The notes beneath the pieces are model-generated. The model saw only the letters and a program-made list of their open reading frames with translations. It ran no database searches and was not told where the DNA came from. A DNA stretch of 64,000 nt, taken from Sphingomonas mali NBRC 15500. GTDB lineage: Bacteria; Pseudomonadota; Alphaproteobacteria; Sphingomonadales; Sphingomonadaceae. Shown here piece after piece: positions 18,181 to 27,528 of the stretch. Within the stretch, counting starts at the first letter, position 1, and the number at the start of each line of letters is the position of its first letter. The DNA lies in NCBI RefSeq assembly GCF_001598415.1, contig NZ_BCYX01000006.1, forward strand, positions 1 to 64,000, in the 5' to 3' direction. The translations under genes were made by a program, and so were the position numbers.

Positions 18181-18592
18181 CGCTCTAGCGATAGGCTCGA
18201 TCCTGATTCTCGCCGCCTGTTCGGCCGACCCGCGATCGTCGGCCGGCAGCGGCAATAGCGAGTTCGACAATGCGCTCGCCCAGGCGAGTTCGGATGCCGA
18301 GGACGATGGCCGCATCGTCTGCGCGCCGGCGGGCAATGCTGCCTTCTCGCGCCAATGCACGCTCGATCGTGTGCAATCGACCGAGGGCCTGATCCTGACC
18401 GTGCACAAGCCCGACGGCGGATTCCGCCGCTTGTTGGTGGTCAAGGATGGGCGTGGCGTCATCGCCGCCGACGGTGCCGAGGCGGCCAAGGTCACCATCG
18501 TCGCCGATCATCAGATCGAAGTGGCGATCGGTGGCGACCGCTTCCGTTTGCCCGCGACGATGAAGGGGAAGGGCGCTAATAGCGCCAAATGA
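18161..18592 (+). CDS. Putative lipoprotein
   Basis: A 143-residue protein with a lipoprotein signal: a hydrophobic stretch ending in the lipobox LAAC (Cys near residue 20). The rest is small, with the pattern [47 protein letters not shown], probably beta-rich. It is conserved-looking but I do not recognise the family. It overlaps the end of ilvD by 20 bases and the next gene by four bases (ATGA at 18589-18592), so it is likely part of an ilvD-nnrD-rlmD transcript. Confidence 0.75.
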   Translation: MSTRISSALAIGSILILAACSADPRSSAGSGNSEFDNALAQASSDAEDDGRIVCAPAGNAAFSRQCTLDRVQSTEGLILTVHKPDGGFRRLLVVKDGRGVIAADGAEAAKVTIVADHQIEVAIGGDRFRLPATMKGKGANSAK

Positions 18593-19983
18593 TTCCGATT
18601 GAAGGCTTACCGATCGTCACCGCAGCTGCGATGCGCGCGGCAGAAGAAGCGGCGTTCGCCGGTGGGGTTTCGCAATCCGAATTGATGGAACGTGCCGGGA
18701 CAGCCGTCGCGCGCGAGGCGGCCCGCTTCGCGATGGGGCGGCCGGTGCTGGTCCTTGCCGGTCCGGGCAATAATGGCGGCGACGCCTGGGTGGCCGCGCG
18801 CCTGCTGCGCGAGAGCGGGCATGACGTCATGGTGGCCGCCCTTGGCGAGGCGACGCAGGGCGTCGCGGCCGAGATGCGCGCGCGATGGACCGGCGAGGTG
18901 GTGGCGCTCATCGATGCGCCGGCACGGCCGGTCGTCGTCGACGGATTGTTCGGAACGGGCCTGACGCGTCCATTGGCGCCCGATGTCGCCGGCCAATTGC
19001 AGCGGTTGGTGACCGCCGCCCACTTCACGCTCGCAATCGATCTACCCTCGGGCATGGACACCGATTTCGGCCGCGACCTGGGTGCAGCCAGCGCCACGGT
19101 GACGCTTGCGCTTGGCGCGCTCAAGCCCGCACATCTGCTCGATAAGGGGCTCGATCGCCGCGGCCACCTCCTGCTCGACGATATCGGCATTCCGATCGGC
19201 ACGGCTTGGCGGACAGTCGCGACGCCACGGTTGAGCAGGCCCGGGCAGCACATTCAGAAATATACCCGCGGGCTGGTCGCGATCCTGGAAGGCCAGATGC
19301 GGGGTGCCGCCAGGCTCGCAGCGAACGCGGCGCTTCATGGTGGCGCCGGCTATGTCGTGCGGCTTGGCGCAGATGACGGCCAGGGACCGAATGCGATCGT
19401 TCATCGGCCAGTGTCGGAGTTCGAAAAGCTGCTCGAGGACGAACGGACGGGCGCGGTGGTGATCGGGCCTGGCCTGGGGCGCGACGGAGACGGGGGGGCG
19501 AGCCTTGACGCGGCGATCGCATCGGCGCGATCGCTGGTGCTCGACGGCGATGCGCTGAGCCTGATCGGACGCGATATCGGCCGGTTGCGCGGCCGCGCTG
19601 CGCCGACCTGCCTGACCCCGCATAGCGGCGAGTTCGACCGGATGTTCGGCAAGGGGGAGGAAAGCAAGATCGATCGTACCCTAGCGGCTGCGGCTGAAAC
19701 CGGGGCGGTGATCGTGCACAAGGGGGCCGACACGGTCATTGCGACGCCTCAGGGCGATGTGCGAGTCTATTCCGGCGGATCGCCGTGGTTGTCGACCGCC
19801 GGCACCGGCGATGTGCTCGCCGGCCTGCTCGGCGCGTGTCTGGCCGGAGGCGTGGCGCCGCTCGCGGCGGCTGAAGCCGCCGTATGGCTTCATGGCCGCG
19901 CGGCGCAGCTCGCAGGGCCGGCTTTCGCTGCCGACGATCTGATCCCGTGCCTGCCGCGCGCGATCGCGGAGTGCCTGCGATGA
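18589..19983 (+). CDS. Bifunctional NAD(P)HX epimerase/dehydratase
   Basis: This 464-residue protein repairs hydrated NAD(P)H. The N-terminal epimerase (YjeF_N) domain shows LVLAGPGNNGGDAWVAARLL and VVDGLFGTGLTRPL with IDLPSGMDTDFG. The C-terminal ADP-dependent dehydratase domain shows VVIGPGLGRDGDGG, LTPHSGEFDRMFG, VIVHKGADTVIA and WLSTAGTGDVLAGLLGACLA. The two activities are named NnrE and NnrD when separate. The gene overlaps the upstream lipoprotein by four bases and the downstream methyltransferase by four bases, so all are probably co-translated. Confidence 0.93.
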   Translation: MIPIEGLPIVTAAAMRAAEEAAFAGGVSQSELMERAGTAVAREAARFAMGRPVLVLAGPGNNGGDAWVAARLLRESGHDVMVAALGEATQGVAAEMRARWTGEVVALIDAPARPVVVDGLFGTGLTRPLAPDVAGQLQRLVTAAHFTLAIDLPSGMDTDFGRDLGAASATVTLALGALKPAHLLDKGLDRRGHLLLDDIGIPIGTAWRTVATPRLSRPGQHIQKYTRGLVAILEGQMRGAARLAANAALHGGAGYVVRLGADDGQGPNAIVHRPVSEFEKLLEDERTGAVVIGPGLGRDGDGGASLDAAIASARSLVLDGDALSLIGRDIGRLRGRAAPTCLTPHSGEFDRMFGKGEESKIDRTLAAAAETGAVIVHKGADTVIATPQGDVRVYSGGSPWLSTAGTGDVLAGLLGACLAGGVAPLAAAEAAVWLHGRAAQLAGPAFAADDLIPCLPRAIAECLR

Positions 19984-21167
19984 CCGCCGATACGATCATC
20001 CGCGTCGCCGCGCGGGGCGAGGGCGTCACGGCGGATGGACGCCATGCAGCGCTGACGGCGCCCGGTGACGTGCTCAACGTCGATGGGTCTGTCACGCCCG
20101 GGCCGCATCACCAGATACCGCCTTGCCGTCATTTCCCGACCTGCGGCGGGTGCCAGCTCCAGCATCTCGACGACGCGAGCTACGCGGCGTTCATCACGGA
20201 CCGTATCGCGGGGGCGCTTGCCGCGCACGAACTCGAAACGGATATCCGCGCGCCGATCGTTTCGCCGCCCAACACGCGGCGCCGGGCCTCGCTCCACGCC
20301 GAAGCCAAGGGTGGGCGGATAAGATTGGGGTTCGCCGAGGCCGGCAGCCATGCGATCGTCGATATCCAGGAATGTCATATACTTGCGCCGGAATTATTCG
20401 CCCTGGTGGCACCATTGCGCAAGCTGTTGGCGCGGCTGGGACTGAAACGCCGCCGGGCCGACATCCAGATGACGTCATGCGATCAGGGCGTGGAATTGCT
20501 GATCGGCGCGAGCTTCGACGGCCTCGAGGCGGCGGAGGCGATCATCGCCTTCTGCCAGCAACATGGAGTCGCGCGCTTCGCGACCGACGACGGCATAGGG
20601 CCCGAGACGCGGTGGGAGCCCGACCCGGTCACCATCACCTTAGGCGGCGTCGCCGTGCCGTTCCCGCCGGGGAGCTTCCTCCAGGCGACGCACGACGGCG
20701 AAGCGGCGCTGATCGCCGCGGTACGTGAAGCCGTGGGACAGGCAGGCACGATCGCTGACCTGTTCGCCGGGCTCGGCACCTTCGCGCTCTCGTTGGCCCC
20801 GGCGCGGGTCTATGCCGCAGAAGCGGGGCGTGACGCCATAATGTCATTGAAAGCAGCCGCTGGGCGTGCGGGACGGCAGGTGTTTGCCGACCATCGCGAT
20901 CTCTACCGCCGTCCGCTCACCGTCGAGGAGCTCGGCCGCTTCGGAGCGGTCGTGCTCGACCCGCCCCGCGCAGGGGCGCGCGATCAAGCTGCGGGGCTGG
21001 CGCTGGCGACGACACCGGTTATTGCCTATGTATCGTGTAATCCCAGCAGTTTCGCGCGCGATGCTCAGATGATCTGCGAAGGCGGCTACCGCCTCGATTG
21101 GATACAGCCGGTCGGCCAGTTCCGCTGGTCGACCCATGTCGAGCTGGCGGCGCGGTTCAGCCGTTGA
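19980..21167 (+). CDS. 23S rRNA/tRNA uracil-C5 methyltransferase (RlmD/TrmA family)
   Basis: A 395-residue class I SAM methyltransferase that methylates C5 of uracil in RNA. The [4Fe-4S] cysteines are CRHFPTCGGCQLQHL near residues 43-57, with a fourth in IQECHIL. SFLQATHDGEAALIAAV leads to the SAM-binding IADLFAGLGTFAL, and the catalytic Cys lies in YVSCNPSSFARDAQMI. It lacks a long N-terminal TRAM domain, which is short here. RNA target (23S rRNA U1939, U747 or tRNA) cannot be decided. ATG at 19980 overlaps the preceding stop (ATGA). A dispersed repeat separates it from the convergent truA. Confidence 0.9.
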   Translation: MTADTIIRVAARGEGVTADGRHAALTAPGDVLNVDGSVTPGPHHQIPPCRHFPTCGGCQLQHLDDASYAAFITDRIAGALAAHELETDIRAPIVSPPNTRRRASLHAEAKGGRIRLGFAEAGSHAIVDIQECHILAPELFALVAPLRKLLARLGLKRRRADIQMTSCDQGVELLIGASFDGLEAAEAIIAFCQQHGVARFATDDGIGPETRWEPDPVTITLGGVAVPFPPGSFLQATHDGEAALIAAVREAVGQAGTIADLFAGLGTFALSLAPARVYAAEAGRDAIMSLKAAAGRAGRQVFADHRDLYRRPLTVEELGRFGAVVLDPPRAGARDQAAGLALATTPVIAYVSCNPSSFARDAQMICEGGYRLDWIQPVGQFRWSTHVELAARFSR

Positions 21168-21173
21168 CCTATT

Positions 21174-21257
21174 CCGTTCGCCCTGAGCTTGTCGAAGGGC
21201 ACCCATGTGGCACGCTACGACTAAGCTACCGTGCTTCGACAAGCTCAGCACGAACGG
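21174..21257. repeat. Dispersed inverted repeat between rlmD-like gene and truA
   Basis: An 84-bp element with 27-base inverted ends (21174-21200 and 21231-21257). The arms share GAGCTTGTCGAAG/CTTCGACAAGCTC; a few mismatches occur near the inner edge. It fills the space between two convergent genes and could help end transcription from both sides. The truA stop (21264) follows seven bases later. Confidence 0.88.
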
Positions 21258-21263
21258 GGAAGG

Positions 21264-22004
21264 TTAAGGATAGTCCGCGCGCAGGAAGTAAAGGCCGTCG
21301 GGCGGCGCGTTGAACCCCAGGGCCGCGCGATCGGCGGCCTGTAGCGCCGCCTTCAGGTCGCCTATCGACCATTTGCCCTGGCCGACCAATTCCAGACACC
21401 CGACCATCGAGCGCACCTGGTGATGGAGGAACGATCGCGCCGAGGCGAACACACTGATCCGCGCACCGTCGCGGACGACATTAAGGCGGTCGAGCGTCTT
21501 GACCGGGCTGTCCGACTGGCAATGCGCGGATCGGAAGGTGGTGAAGTCATGCCGCCCGACCAGTATCTGTGCGGCATCATGCATCGCGTCGGCATCGAGT
21601 TCCTGCGGCACGCGCCACGCCAGCCCCTTTTCCCAGGTCAGCGGCGCGCGGCGACAGATGATGCGATATTCGTAATGCCGGGCGAGGCACGAGAAGCGCG
21701 CGTGCCAATCGTCCGGCACGATCTCGCAGTCGAGGATCGCCACGGGGTCGGGTCTGAGGCGTGCGTTGAGTGCCTCCATCAGCCGAAACGGCGTGATCGC
21801 CCGCGTGACGTCAAGGTGCGCGCGCATGCCCAGCGCGTGGACGCCGGCATCGGTACGCCCGGCGGCGTGCACGGTGACGTCGCCCTGCACGATCTCCTTT
21901 GCGGCACGCTCGATCGCAGCTTGCACGCTGGGTCCGTGGTCCTGCCGCTGCCAGCCCATGAACGGACGCCCGTCATATTCGACCGTCAGCGCGAAGCGCG
22001 TCAC
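21264..22004 (-). CDS. truA: tRNA pseudouridine(38-40) synthase
   Basis: A 246-residue enzyme that makes pseudouridine at positions 38-40 of tRNA anticodon stems. The catalytic Asp is in [19 protein letters not shown] (about residues 47-65). [18 protein letters not shown] is the N-terminal motif and [21 protein letters not shown] the conserved C-terminal one. Length is normal for the family. It overlaps fmt by four bases, so fmt-truA is one leftward operon. Confidence 0.96.
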   Translation of the reverse strand: MTRFALTVEYDGRPFMGWQRQDHGPSVQAAIERAAKEIVQGDVTVHAAGRTDAGVHALGMRAHLDVTRAITPFRLMEALNARLRPDPVAILDCEIVPDDWHARFSCLARHYEYRIICRRAPLTWEKGLAWRVPQELDADAMHDAAQILVGRHDFTTFRSAHCQSDSPVKTLDRLNVVRDGARISVFASARSFLHHQVRSMVGCLELVGQGKWSIGDLKAALQAADRAALGFNAPPDGLYFLRADYP

Positions 22005-22909
22005 AGACGCGTGCCTATGTCGATGGAAAAGCCCCGCAAAAGCTCGTTCGACGTCATGACGCCGCGTCCCGCGCGCTGCACCGCGAGCGGACGGATCGCC
22101 CCTTCGCCACAGGCGATGGTCAGCTGGCCGTCGAGAACGTCACCGGGGGTGCCGGACAACTCCATGACGGCAGCGCTGAGCACCTTGATGCGCTCGCCGG
22201 CATATTCGAAATAGGCGCCCGGCGCTGGGTTGAACGCGCGGATCTGGCGTTCGACGTCGATGGCGGAACGGGTGAAGTCGATCCACGCCTCGGCCTTGTC
22301 GATCTTCGACGCATAGGTGACGCCTTCCTCGGACTGTGCACGCGGCGGGAAGGTGCCGATGTCGTCGAGCACGCGCACCATCAACCGTGCGCCGATCGCC
22401 GCCAGTTCGGCCGAGAGGATGCCTGACGTCTTGCCATCGATCGGCGTGCGCTCCTCGAGCAGCACCGGCCCGGTATCGAGCCCTGCCTCCATCTGCATGA
22501 TCCCAACCCCGGTTTCGGTATCCCCGGCCAGGATCGCGCGCTGGATCGGCGCCGCGCCACGCCAGCGCGGCAGCAGCGAGCCGTGGACGTTGAGGCAGCC
22601 GAGCCGCGGGGCGTCCAACACGGCTTGCGGCAGGATCAGCCCATAAGCCGCCACGACCGCGACGTCGGCCGCCAGTGCCGCGAATGCCTCGATCGCGCCC
22701 GGTTCCTTGCGAAACGACAGCGGCGTGCGCACCTCGATCCCCAGCGTTTCAGCGCGCGCCTGAACCGGTGAGGGGGTCAGCGCCTTGCCACGGCGCCCGC
22801 CGGCACGGGGCGGCTGGCTGTATGCCGCGACGATGTCGTGGCCCGCCGCGATCAGCGCATCGAGCACCGGAACGGCGAAGTCGGGGGTTCCCATGAAGAC
22901 GATCCGCAT
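22001..22909 (-). CDS. fmt: Methionyl-tRNA formyltransferase
   Basis: This 302-residue enzyme formylates initiator Met-tRNA with 10-formyl-[32 protein letters not shown] is the N-terminal Rossmann start, and [21 protein letters not shown] contains the catalytic HGSLLP motif; [16 protein letters not shown] follows. The C-terminal OB domain is present. It diverges from recR with 55 bases between the two starts. Peptide deformylase, often encoded beside fmt, is not in this neighbourhood. Confidence 0.96.
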   Translation of the reverse strand: MRIVFMGTPDFAVPVLDALIAAGHDIVAAYSQPPRAGGRRGKALTPSPVQARAETLGIEVRTPLSFRKEPGAIEAFAALAADVAVVAAYGLILPQAVLDAPRLGCLNVHGSLLPRWRGAAPIQRAILAGDTETGVGIMQMEAGLDTGPVLLEERTPIDGKTSGILSAELAAIGARLMVRVLDDIGTFPPRAQSEEGVTYASKIDKAEAWIDFTRSAIDVERQIRAFNPAPGAYFEYAGERIKVLSAAVMELSGTPGDVLDGQLTIACGEGAIRPLAVQRAGRGVMTSNELLRGFSIDIGTRL

Positions 22910-22964
22910 GGGGTTCGCCTTTCGCCCCTTGGCAGGGGGGCACGCAACCCCCTATTTGTTCCCC

Positions 22965-23561
22965 ATGGCATCGCAGGAAATCGAAGCGCTGACCCAAGCG
23001 CTGGCTCGGCTCCCCGGACTCGGGCCCCGCTCGGCGCGGCGCGCGGTGCTGCATCTGCTCAAGAAGCGCGAGGCGGCGCTGGGGCCGTTGCTCGCCGCGC
23101 TTGAGGCTGTGGATCAGAAGCTCGCGACCTGCTCGACCTGCGGCAATGTCGATACCAGCGATCCGTGCGCGGTGTGCGCCGATCCGCGCCGCGACCAGCG
23201 GTCTTTGTGCGTGGTCGAGGAAGTCGCCGATCTCTGGGCGCTCGAACGATCGCGGCTGTTCCCGGGGCGCTACCACGTGCTGGGCGGCCGATTGTCGGCG
23301 CTCGACGGCGTCCGGCCGGAGGATCTGGCGATCGCCAACCTGGTCGGGCGGGTCGAAGCAGGCGGGATCGACGAAGTCGTGCTGGCGATGAACGCCACGC
23401 TCGAAGGACAGACCACAGCGCATTACATCGCCGAGCGGATCGAGCGGTTTCCGGTTCGGCTTACGCAGCTGGCGCATGGCCTGCCCGTCGGTGGCGAGCT
23501 CGATTATCTCGACGAGGGCACGCTCGCCCAGGCGATGCGCGCGCGGCGACCGGTGGGCTGA
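22965..23561 (+). CDS. recR: Recombination mediator RecR
   Basis: A 198-residue protein that with RecF/RecO loads RecA at single-stranded gaps. It shows the N-terminal helix-hairpin-helix [20 protein letters not shown], the zinc-binding Cys4 motif [16 protein letters not shown] at about residues 57-72, and the Toprim segments [13 protein letters not shown] and [20 protein letters not shown] at 22965 was chosen because the preceding frame runs into fmt's start region. It is transcribed away from fmt-truA and ends close to the convergent NYN gene. Confidence 0.96.
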   Translation: MASQEIEALTQALARLPGLGPRSARRAVLHLLKKREAALGPLLAALEAVDQKLATCSTCGNVDTSDPCAVCADPRRDQRSLCVVEEVADLWALERSRLFPGRYHVLGGRLSALDGVRPEDLAIANLVGRVEAGGIDEVVLAMNATLEGQTTAHYIAERIERFPVRLTQLAHGLPVGGELDYLDEGTLAQAMRARRPVG

Positions 23562-23582
23562 TCGTGATTTCGCGTTAAGGGG

Positions 23583-24314
23583 CTAGCGCACGCGCTTGAC
23601 GAAGATGCGGCCGCCGTCGCGGCGCTCCGTCTGGAAATTGGGCACCGCCTCGATGAGGTCAGAGAGACGTTTATAGCCATAGTTTCGCGCGTCGAAGCTG
23701 GAGCGGTTGCCCGCGCGCTCGCCGAGCTCGGATAGGTTGACGTACCCGCGCTCGTCGCGCTTCACGGCGTCATAGGCATCGACCAGCAGTTTGAGCAGTT
23801 CCGGGTCGACGTCGGCCTTGCCATTGCCGGCGGCAGCGTGGCCACCGTTGACAGTCTCCGGGGCAGGGGCCGGGCGGAGCGCGGTGACGTCGATGTACCG
23901 GGTACAAGCTTGCCGGAACGATTCGGGCGTCTTCGACGTGCCGAACCCATAGACGGGCAGGCCATCCTGCCGGATCCGCATCGCCAGCGGCATGAAGTCC
24001 GAATCCGACGACATGATGCCGAAGCCGTGGACGCGGCCGCGATAGAGCAGGTCCATCGCGTCGATCGTCATCTTCATGTCGGTCGCGTTCTTGCCCTTGG
24101 TCAGATCGAATTGCTGCTGCGGCTCGATCCCGTAGCGGACCGTCTGGTCACGCCAGCCCTTGAGCGCGGGCTTGGACCAATTGCCGTAGACGCGGCGGAT
24201 GTTGACGGTGCCGAGCTCGGCCAGGATCGTCAGTACCGGGTCGAGCGTGCTGGAGGACGCGTTGTCGGCGTCGATCAGCAGGGCGATGTTGCGGCCATGA
24301 GTCTCGTCGGTCAT
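23583..24314 (-). CDS. NYN-domain protein with C-terminal OST-HTH/LOTUS-type domain
   Basis: A 243-residue protein with an N-terminal NYN (PIN-like, LabA-type) domain: IALLIDADNASSSTLDPVL carries the first acidic site, KGKNATDMKMTIDAMDLLY the second and FGIMSSDSDFMPLAMRIRQ the third, so the acidic metal site looks intact. After a linker rich in Ala and Pro comes ELLKLLVDAYDAVKRDERGYVNLSELGERAG with NYGYKRLSDLIEAVPNFQTE, the pattern of an OST-HTH (LOTUS) RNA-binding domain. The combination suggests a ribonuclease or RNA-binding regulator. No toxin/antitoxin partner is adjacent. Confidence 0.88.
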   Translation of the reverse strand: MTDETHGRNIALLIDADNASSSTLDPVLTILAELGTVNIRRVYGNWSKPALKGWRDQTVRYGIEPQQQFDLTKGKNATDMKMTIDAMDLLYRGRVHGFGIMSSDSDFMPLAMRIRQDGLPVYGFGTSKTPESFRQACTRYIDVTALRPAPAPETVNGGHAAAGNGKADVDPELLKLLVDAYDAVKRDERGYVNLSELGERAGNRSSFDARNYGYKRLSDLIEAVPNFQTERRDGGRIFVKRVR

Positions 24315-24370
24315 GGCGCCGGTGTAGCGAGCGCGATGCGGCTAGCGCAATCACGCCCGCACGGGTTAGG

Positions 24371-24760
24371 CTATTGGGCAGCCGGCCGGCTACGCAGCGC
24401 GTCGAGGCTCCACGATCCAGCGCCCGCCGCGGCGAAGAAAAGGAAGATGAAGGCGTAGAGCATTGCCGGCTCGCCACCGTTGACCACCGGGAAGAAGCTT
24501 TTGGGGGCGTGCGCCATAAAATAGGCGACCGCCATCATGCCCGACAAAATGAACGCGACCGGCCGCGTGAACAGGCCGAGCAGGAACAGTCCGCCGCCGA
24601 CCAGTTCGAGCGTACCGGCGGCGTAGAGCAATGGATTGAGCGGCATGGGGAAGGGCGGGATACCGAAGAACTTGGATACGCCGTGCTGCATGAAGCCGAG
24701 CGCGGTGACGATACGCAGCAGCGATTGGAGCTGGGACGACCAACTGGCGAGAATGGGCAC
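24371..24760 (-). CDS. DoxX family membrane protein
   Basis: A 129-residue integral membrane protein with four predicted helices. TALGFMQHGVSKFFGIPPF is the typical DoxX N-terminal motif, followed by GTLELVGGGLFLLGLFTRPVAFILSGMMAVAYFMAHAP and a C-terminal helix with AGSWSLDALR. DoxX-type proteins are small quinone- or redox-associated membrane proteins of mostly unclear role. It stands alone between the NYN gene and greB. Confidence 0.88.
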   Translation of the reverse strand: MPILASWSSQLQSLLRIVTALGFMQHGVSKFFGIPPFPMPLNPLLYAAGTLELVGGGLFLLGLFTRPVAFILSGMMAVAYFMAHAPKSFFPVVNGGEPAMLYAFIFLFFAAAGAGSWSLDALRSRPAAQ

Positions 24761-24851
24761 GGATGATCTCCTGTTCGTTACGTGATCGATCTAGAACCTA
24801 TCACGATCACCGACCAGCCACGCGACGGAAACGCTCCGTTACTTTTTGCCG

Positions 24852-25352
24852 TTATTGTTTGGTCGCATCGGCGGAGGGATAGCTGACCTCCATCACTTCA
24901 TATTCCTTTTCGCCCGCGGGCAAGGTCACTCGGCGCAGGTCGCCGACCGCGGCTCCTCGCAAGGCGCGGGCAAGTGGGGCGCTCCAGCCGATCAGGCCCT
25001 TGCCGGCGTCGGTCTCGTCGTCACCGACCAGGGTCAGGATGCGCTGATTATCGTCCTCGTCGGCGATGGTGATCGTGCAGCCGAACCAGGCGCGACTGGT
25101 GTCGGGTTGTTGCGCCGGATCGACCACCTTCGCGGCCTTCATCCGCTTCGACAGCCAACCCAGGCGCCGGTCGATCTCGCGCAGCCTTTTGCGGCCGTAG
25201 ATATAGTCGCCATTTTCCGAGCGGTCGCCATTGCCCGCCGCCCAGGCGATCGTCTCGACGAGCTTCGGCCGTTCCTCGGCGAAGAGTTGCTCATATTCGG
25301 CACGCAACGCGGCGAAGCCGGCCGGAGTGATGTAATTGGGGCGATCGTTCAC
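24852..25352 (-). CDS. greB: Transcription elongation factor GreB
   Basis: A 166-residue Gre factor that rescues backtracked RNA polymerase by stimulating transcript cleavage. The N-terminal coiled coil ends in WAAGNGDRSENGDYIYGRKRLREIDRRLGWL; the paired acidic residues of the tip (SENGDY) are in place. The C-terminal FKBP-like domain ends with GDLRRVTLPAGEKEYEVMEVSY. The YIYGRKRLREIDRR pattern is typical of GreB, while GreA usually has EYHAAKE there. A family A repeat lies just upstream. Confidence 0.92.
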   Translation of the reverse strand: MNDRPNYITPAGFAALRAEYEQLFAEERPKLVETIAWAAGNGDRSENGDYIYGRKRLREIDRRLGWLSKRMKAAKVVDPAQQPDTSRAWFGCTITIADEDDNQRILTLVGDDETDAGKGLIGWSAPLARALRGAAVGDLRRVTLPAGEKEYEVMEVSYPSADATKQ

Positions 25353-25371
25353 TGAGCCTCGATAGCCCCAT

Positions 25372-25449
25372 CCGTCATCCCAGCGAAAGCTGGGATCTCG
25401 AGCCGTATCGCGCCATGGCCTGAGACCCCAGCTTTCGCTGGGGTGACGG
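25372..25449. repeat. Dispersed inverted repeat, family A copy 2
   Basis: A 78-bp copy of the element at 4482-4566, with the same left arm at 25372-25398 and the right arm at 25423-25449. The inner spacer differs. It lies between the start of greB and the end of the lytic transglycosylase, both leftward, and so would be part of the transglycosylase 3' region or the greB leader. Confidence 0.9.
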
Positions 25450-25457
25450 GCAGGTTG

Positions 25458-27440
25458 TCAGCCCGGCCGCTTGTTGCCGATATACCAGCTCAATCGCGCA
25501 TTGCCGGTCGACAGCGCGCGTTGCGGATTGATCAGGTCGTAGACCACCGCATTTTCAAGCACATGCTGCACATAGCGCTTGGTCTCGTCGAACGGGATCG
25601 CCTCGATCCAGTCGACCCAATCGACCGCGCCGGTGCGCGGGTCGCCGTTCGCCGCCAGCCATTTGTTCACGTTGCCGGCACCGGCATTGTAGGCGGCGAT
25701 CGCCAGCGGATAGCTGCCATATTGATTGTAGAGCCGCTGAAAATAGGCGGTGCCGAGCTGGATATTATAATCGGTGCTGCTGAGGAGCATGCCCTGATCC
25801 CAGGCGAGGCCGAGCTTGCCCGCCTGCTCGCGCGCGGTGCCGTTCATCAACTGCATCATCCCGCGCGCGCCGGCGCGGCTGATCAGCGAACGGTCGAACT
25901 GGCTTTCCTGACGCATGATCGCATGCGCCATCGTCCAGCTCGACGCAGACGATGCCGGGATATTGACCGTCGGAAATCCCGAACGGCTGTAATCGGTGAC
26001 ACCGTTCAACAGCGCGCTCCGCCCGACCATCACCGACAGATCAGGCCGCCCGAGCGTCCGCGCGAGTTCGTCGGCCAGTACGTGATCGTCGACGGTGCTC
26101 GCGAGGTTGGCGATCTGGCGCAGGAAGAGGCTCTGGTCCTCATGCGCACCGACCGTTCCGAGGAATTGCGCCGCGCGGACCACTTCGTTGTTGTAGAAAG
26201 CCGAGCGTTCGGCGGGTGGGATCGGCGGGGGCGTCGGCTCGGCCGGTGCCAATAGCGGCTGGCCGAGGCGCTCGGCCGCCAACTGGCCGTAGAATTGGTC
26301 ACCGTAGCGCGCCGCCGCGGTGAGGTTGCGAGTCGCTCCATCGTTCTGCCGGGCGGCCTGGGCTGCGCGTCCTGCCCAATAGAAACCCTTCGACTTGAGC
26401 GCGGTCGACCGCGAGCCGCCGGTATAGCGGACGAACATGCCGATCGCGTCGGACGGACGACCCAACCGCTTGAGCGCGGTTTGCCCGGCAAGCCAGACCA
26501 GATCGGTATAGGGATCCCGCTCGGCAAGAGGACGCAGCGCGATGTCGGTGCCGGTAGGATAGGCGTCGTCGACCTGGCTCGCGATATTGTACGCGGTCGA
26601 ATAGTCGCCCGCCTCGACGGCGGCCCGGGCATTGCGCAGCAGCAGGTCGAACCAGCGATCGACATCGAGCGGTTTGCTGGAAAAATTGTGCGGCCGGGCC
26701 AGCAGCGCGCGTGCCGATCCGGCGGCGCCTGTATTGGTCAGCCAGATCGCCTTGTCCGCCAGATAGCCGGGATCGCCGGCGCCGATCGAATCGGCACTGC
26801 CCGCGTCCGGTGCGTTGGTGCGTAGCGCAAGCCGTGCCGCGAACAGCGGGCGTCGCCCTGCGCTGGTAAGCGCGAGCTGGCGGGCCGCGGCGGTGGTCTG
26901 CCCCTGCCACAGCAACTGGTCCATCCGCACGTCCTGGTCTTTCGGCAGCAGCGCATCGGGCCAGGTCGTCAGCACCTTGCTCTCGTCGGTCGGCGTCAGG
27001 CTCCCCTGAGCCCAGGCATTGCGCGCGGCCGTCCGCGCGTCGTCGATCGAACCGGTTGCGGTCAGCGCCTCGGCGAAGCGGACCCACGACGTGCCCGTTT
27101 GCGGCGGATAGCGCCGGAAGAACGCGACCGCGGTCGACGGCGACCAGCCCGGCATGGCCAGCGACGCTTCGGCTGCGCGGCGCATCGCGACGTCGCCGGG
27201 CCACCCCGGATGCGCGAGCAGGAAACGGGCATAGCTTTCGAACGGAGCGCTATTGGTCTGCCTGAGCGAGCGCCATTCGGTGATCGCCGCCGACAAGGCG
27301 CTGACCGACCTGGGATCGGCACTGGGCGCGCCCATCAATTTGGACTTGGCCCATTCGAGCTGATCCTGGAACGCCATACCCGTCGCCGCCATCCCGGAAA
27401 GGGCGGCGGCGGCAATCCCGCTTTTGAACAACGCAAGCAT
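25458..27440 (-). CDS. Lytic transglycosylase, Slt-like
   Basis: A 660-residue periplasmic murein transglycosylase. It begins with a signal-like segment (LFKSGIAAAALSGMAATGMAF), then a long helical superhelix domain, and ends with an SLT catalytic domain. The catalytic Glu is in MAHAIMRQESQFDRSLISRAGARG, followed by MMQLMNGTA and LAIAAYNAGAGNVNKWL. The ATG is at 27438-27440. It diverges from dapA with 88 bases between the starts. It is a second, distinct SLT protein from the one at 9459-11195. Confidence 0.92.
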   Translation of the reverse strand: MLALFKSGIAAAALSGMAATGMAFQDQLEWAKSKLMGAPSADPRSVSALSAAITEWRSLRQTNSAPFESYARFLLAHPGWPGDVAMRRAAEASLAMPGWSPSTAVAFFRRYPPQTGTSWVRFAEALTATGSIDDARTAARNAWAQGSLTPTDESKVLTTWPDALLPKDQDVRMDQLLWQGQTTAAARQLALTSAGRRPLFAARLALRTNAPDAGSADSIGAGDPGYLADKAIWLTNTGAAGSARALLARPHNFSSKPLDVDRWFDLLLRNARAAVEAGDYSTAYNIASQVDDAYPTGTDIALRPLAERDPYTDLVWLAGQTALKRLGRPSDAIGMFVRYTGGSRSTALKSKGFYWAGRAAQAARQNDGATRNLTAAARYGDQFYGQLAAERLGQPLLAPAEPTPPPIPPAERSAFYNNEVVRAAQFLGTVGAHEDQSLFLRQIANLASTVDDHVLADELARTLGRPDLSVMVGRSALLNGVTDYSRSGFPTVNIPASSASSWTMAHAIMRQESQFDRSLISRAGARGMMQLMNGTAREQAGKLGLAWDQGMLLSSTDYNIQLGTAYFQRLYNQYGSYPLAIAAYNAGAGNVNKWLAANGDPRTGAVDWVDWIEAIPFDETKRYVQHVLENAVVYDLINPQRALSTGNARLSWYIGNKRPG

Positions 27441-27528
27441 GTGGACAGGATATGCTCTCGCGCCCTATCTGTCAGGATATAAAACAACGAAAAAGCGGCG
27501 GATCGCCGTCACGCGGGAGCGTTTAAGC

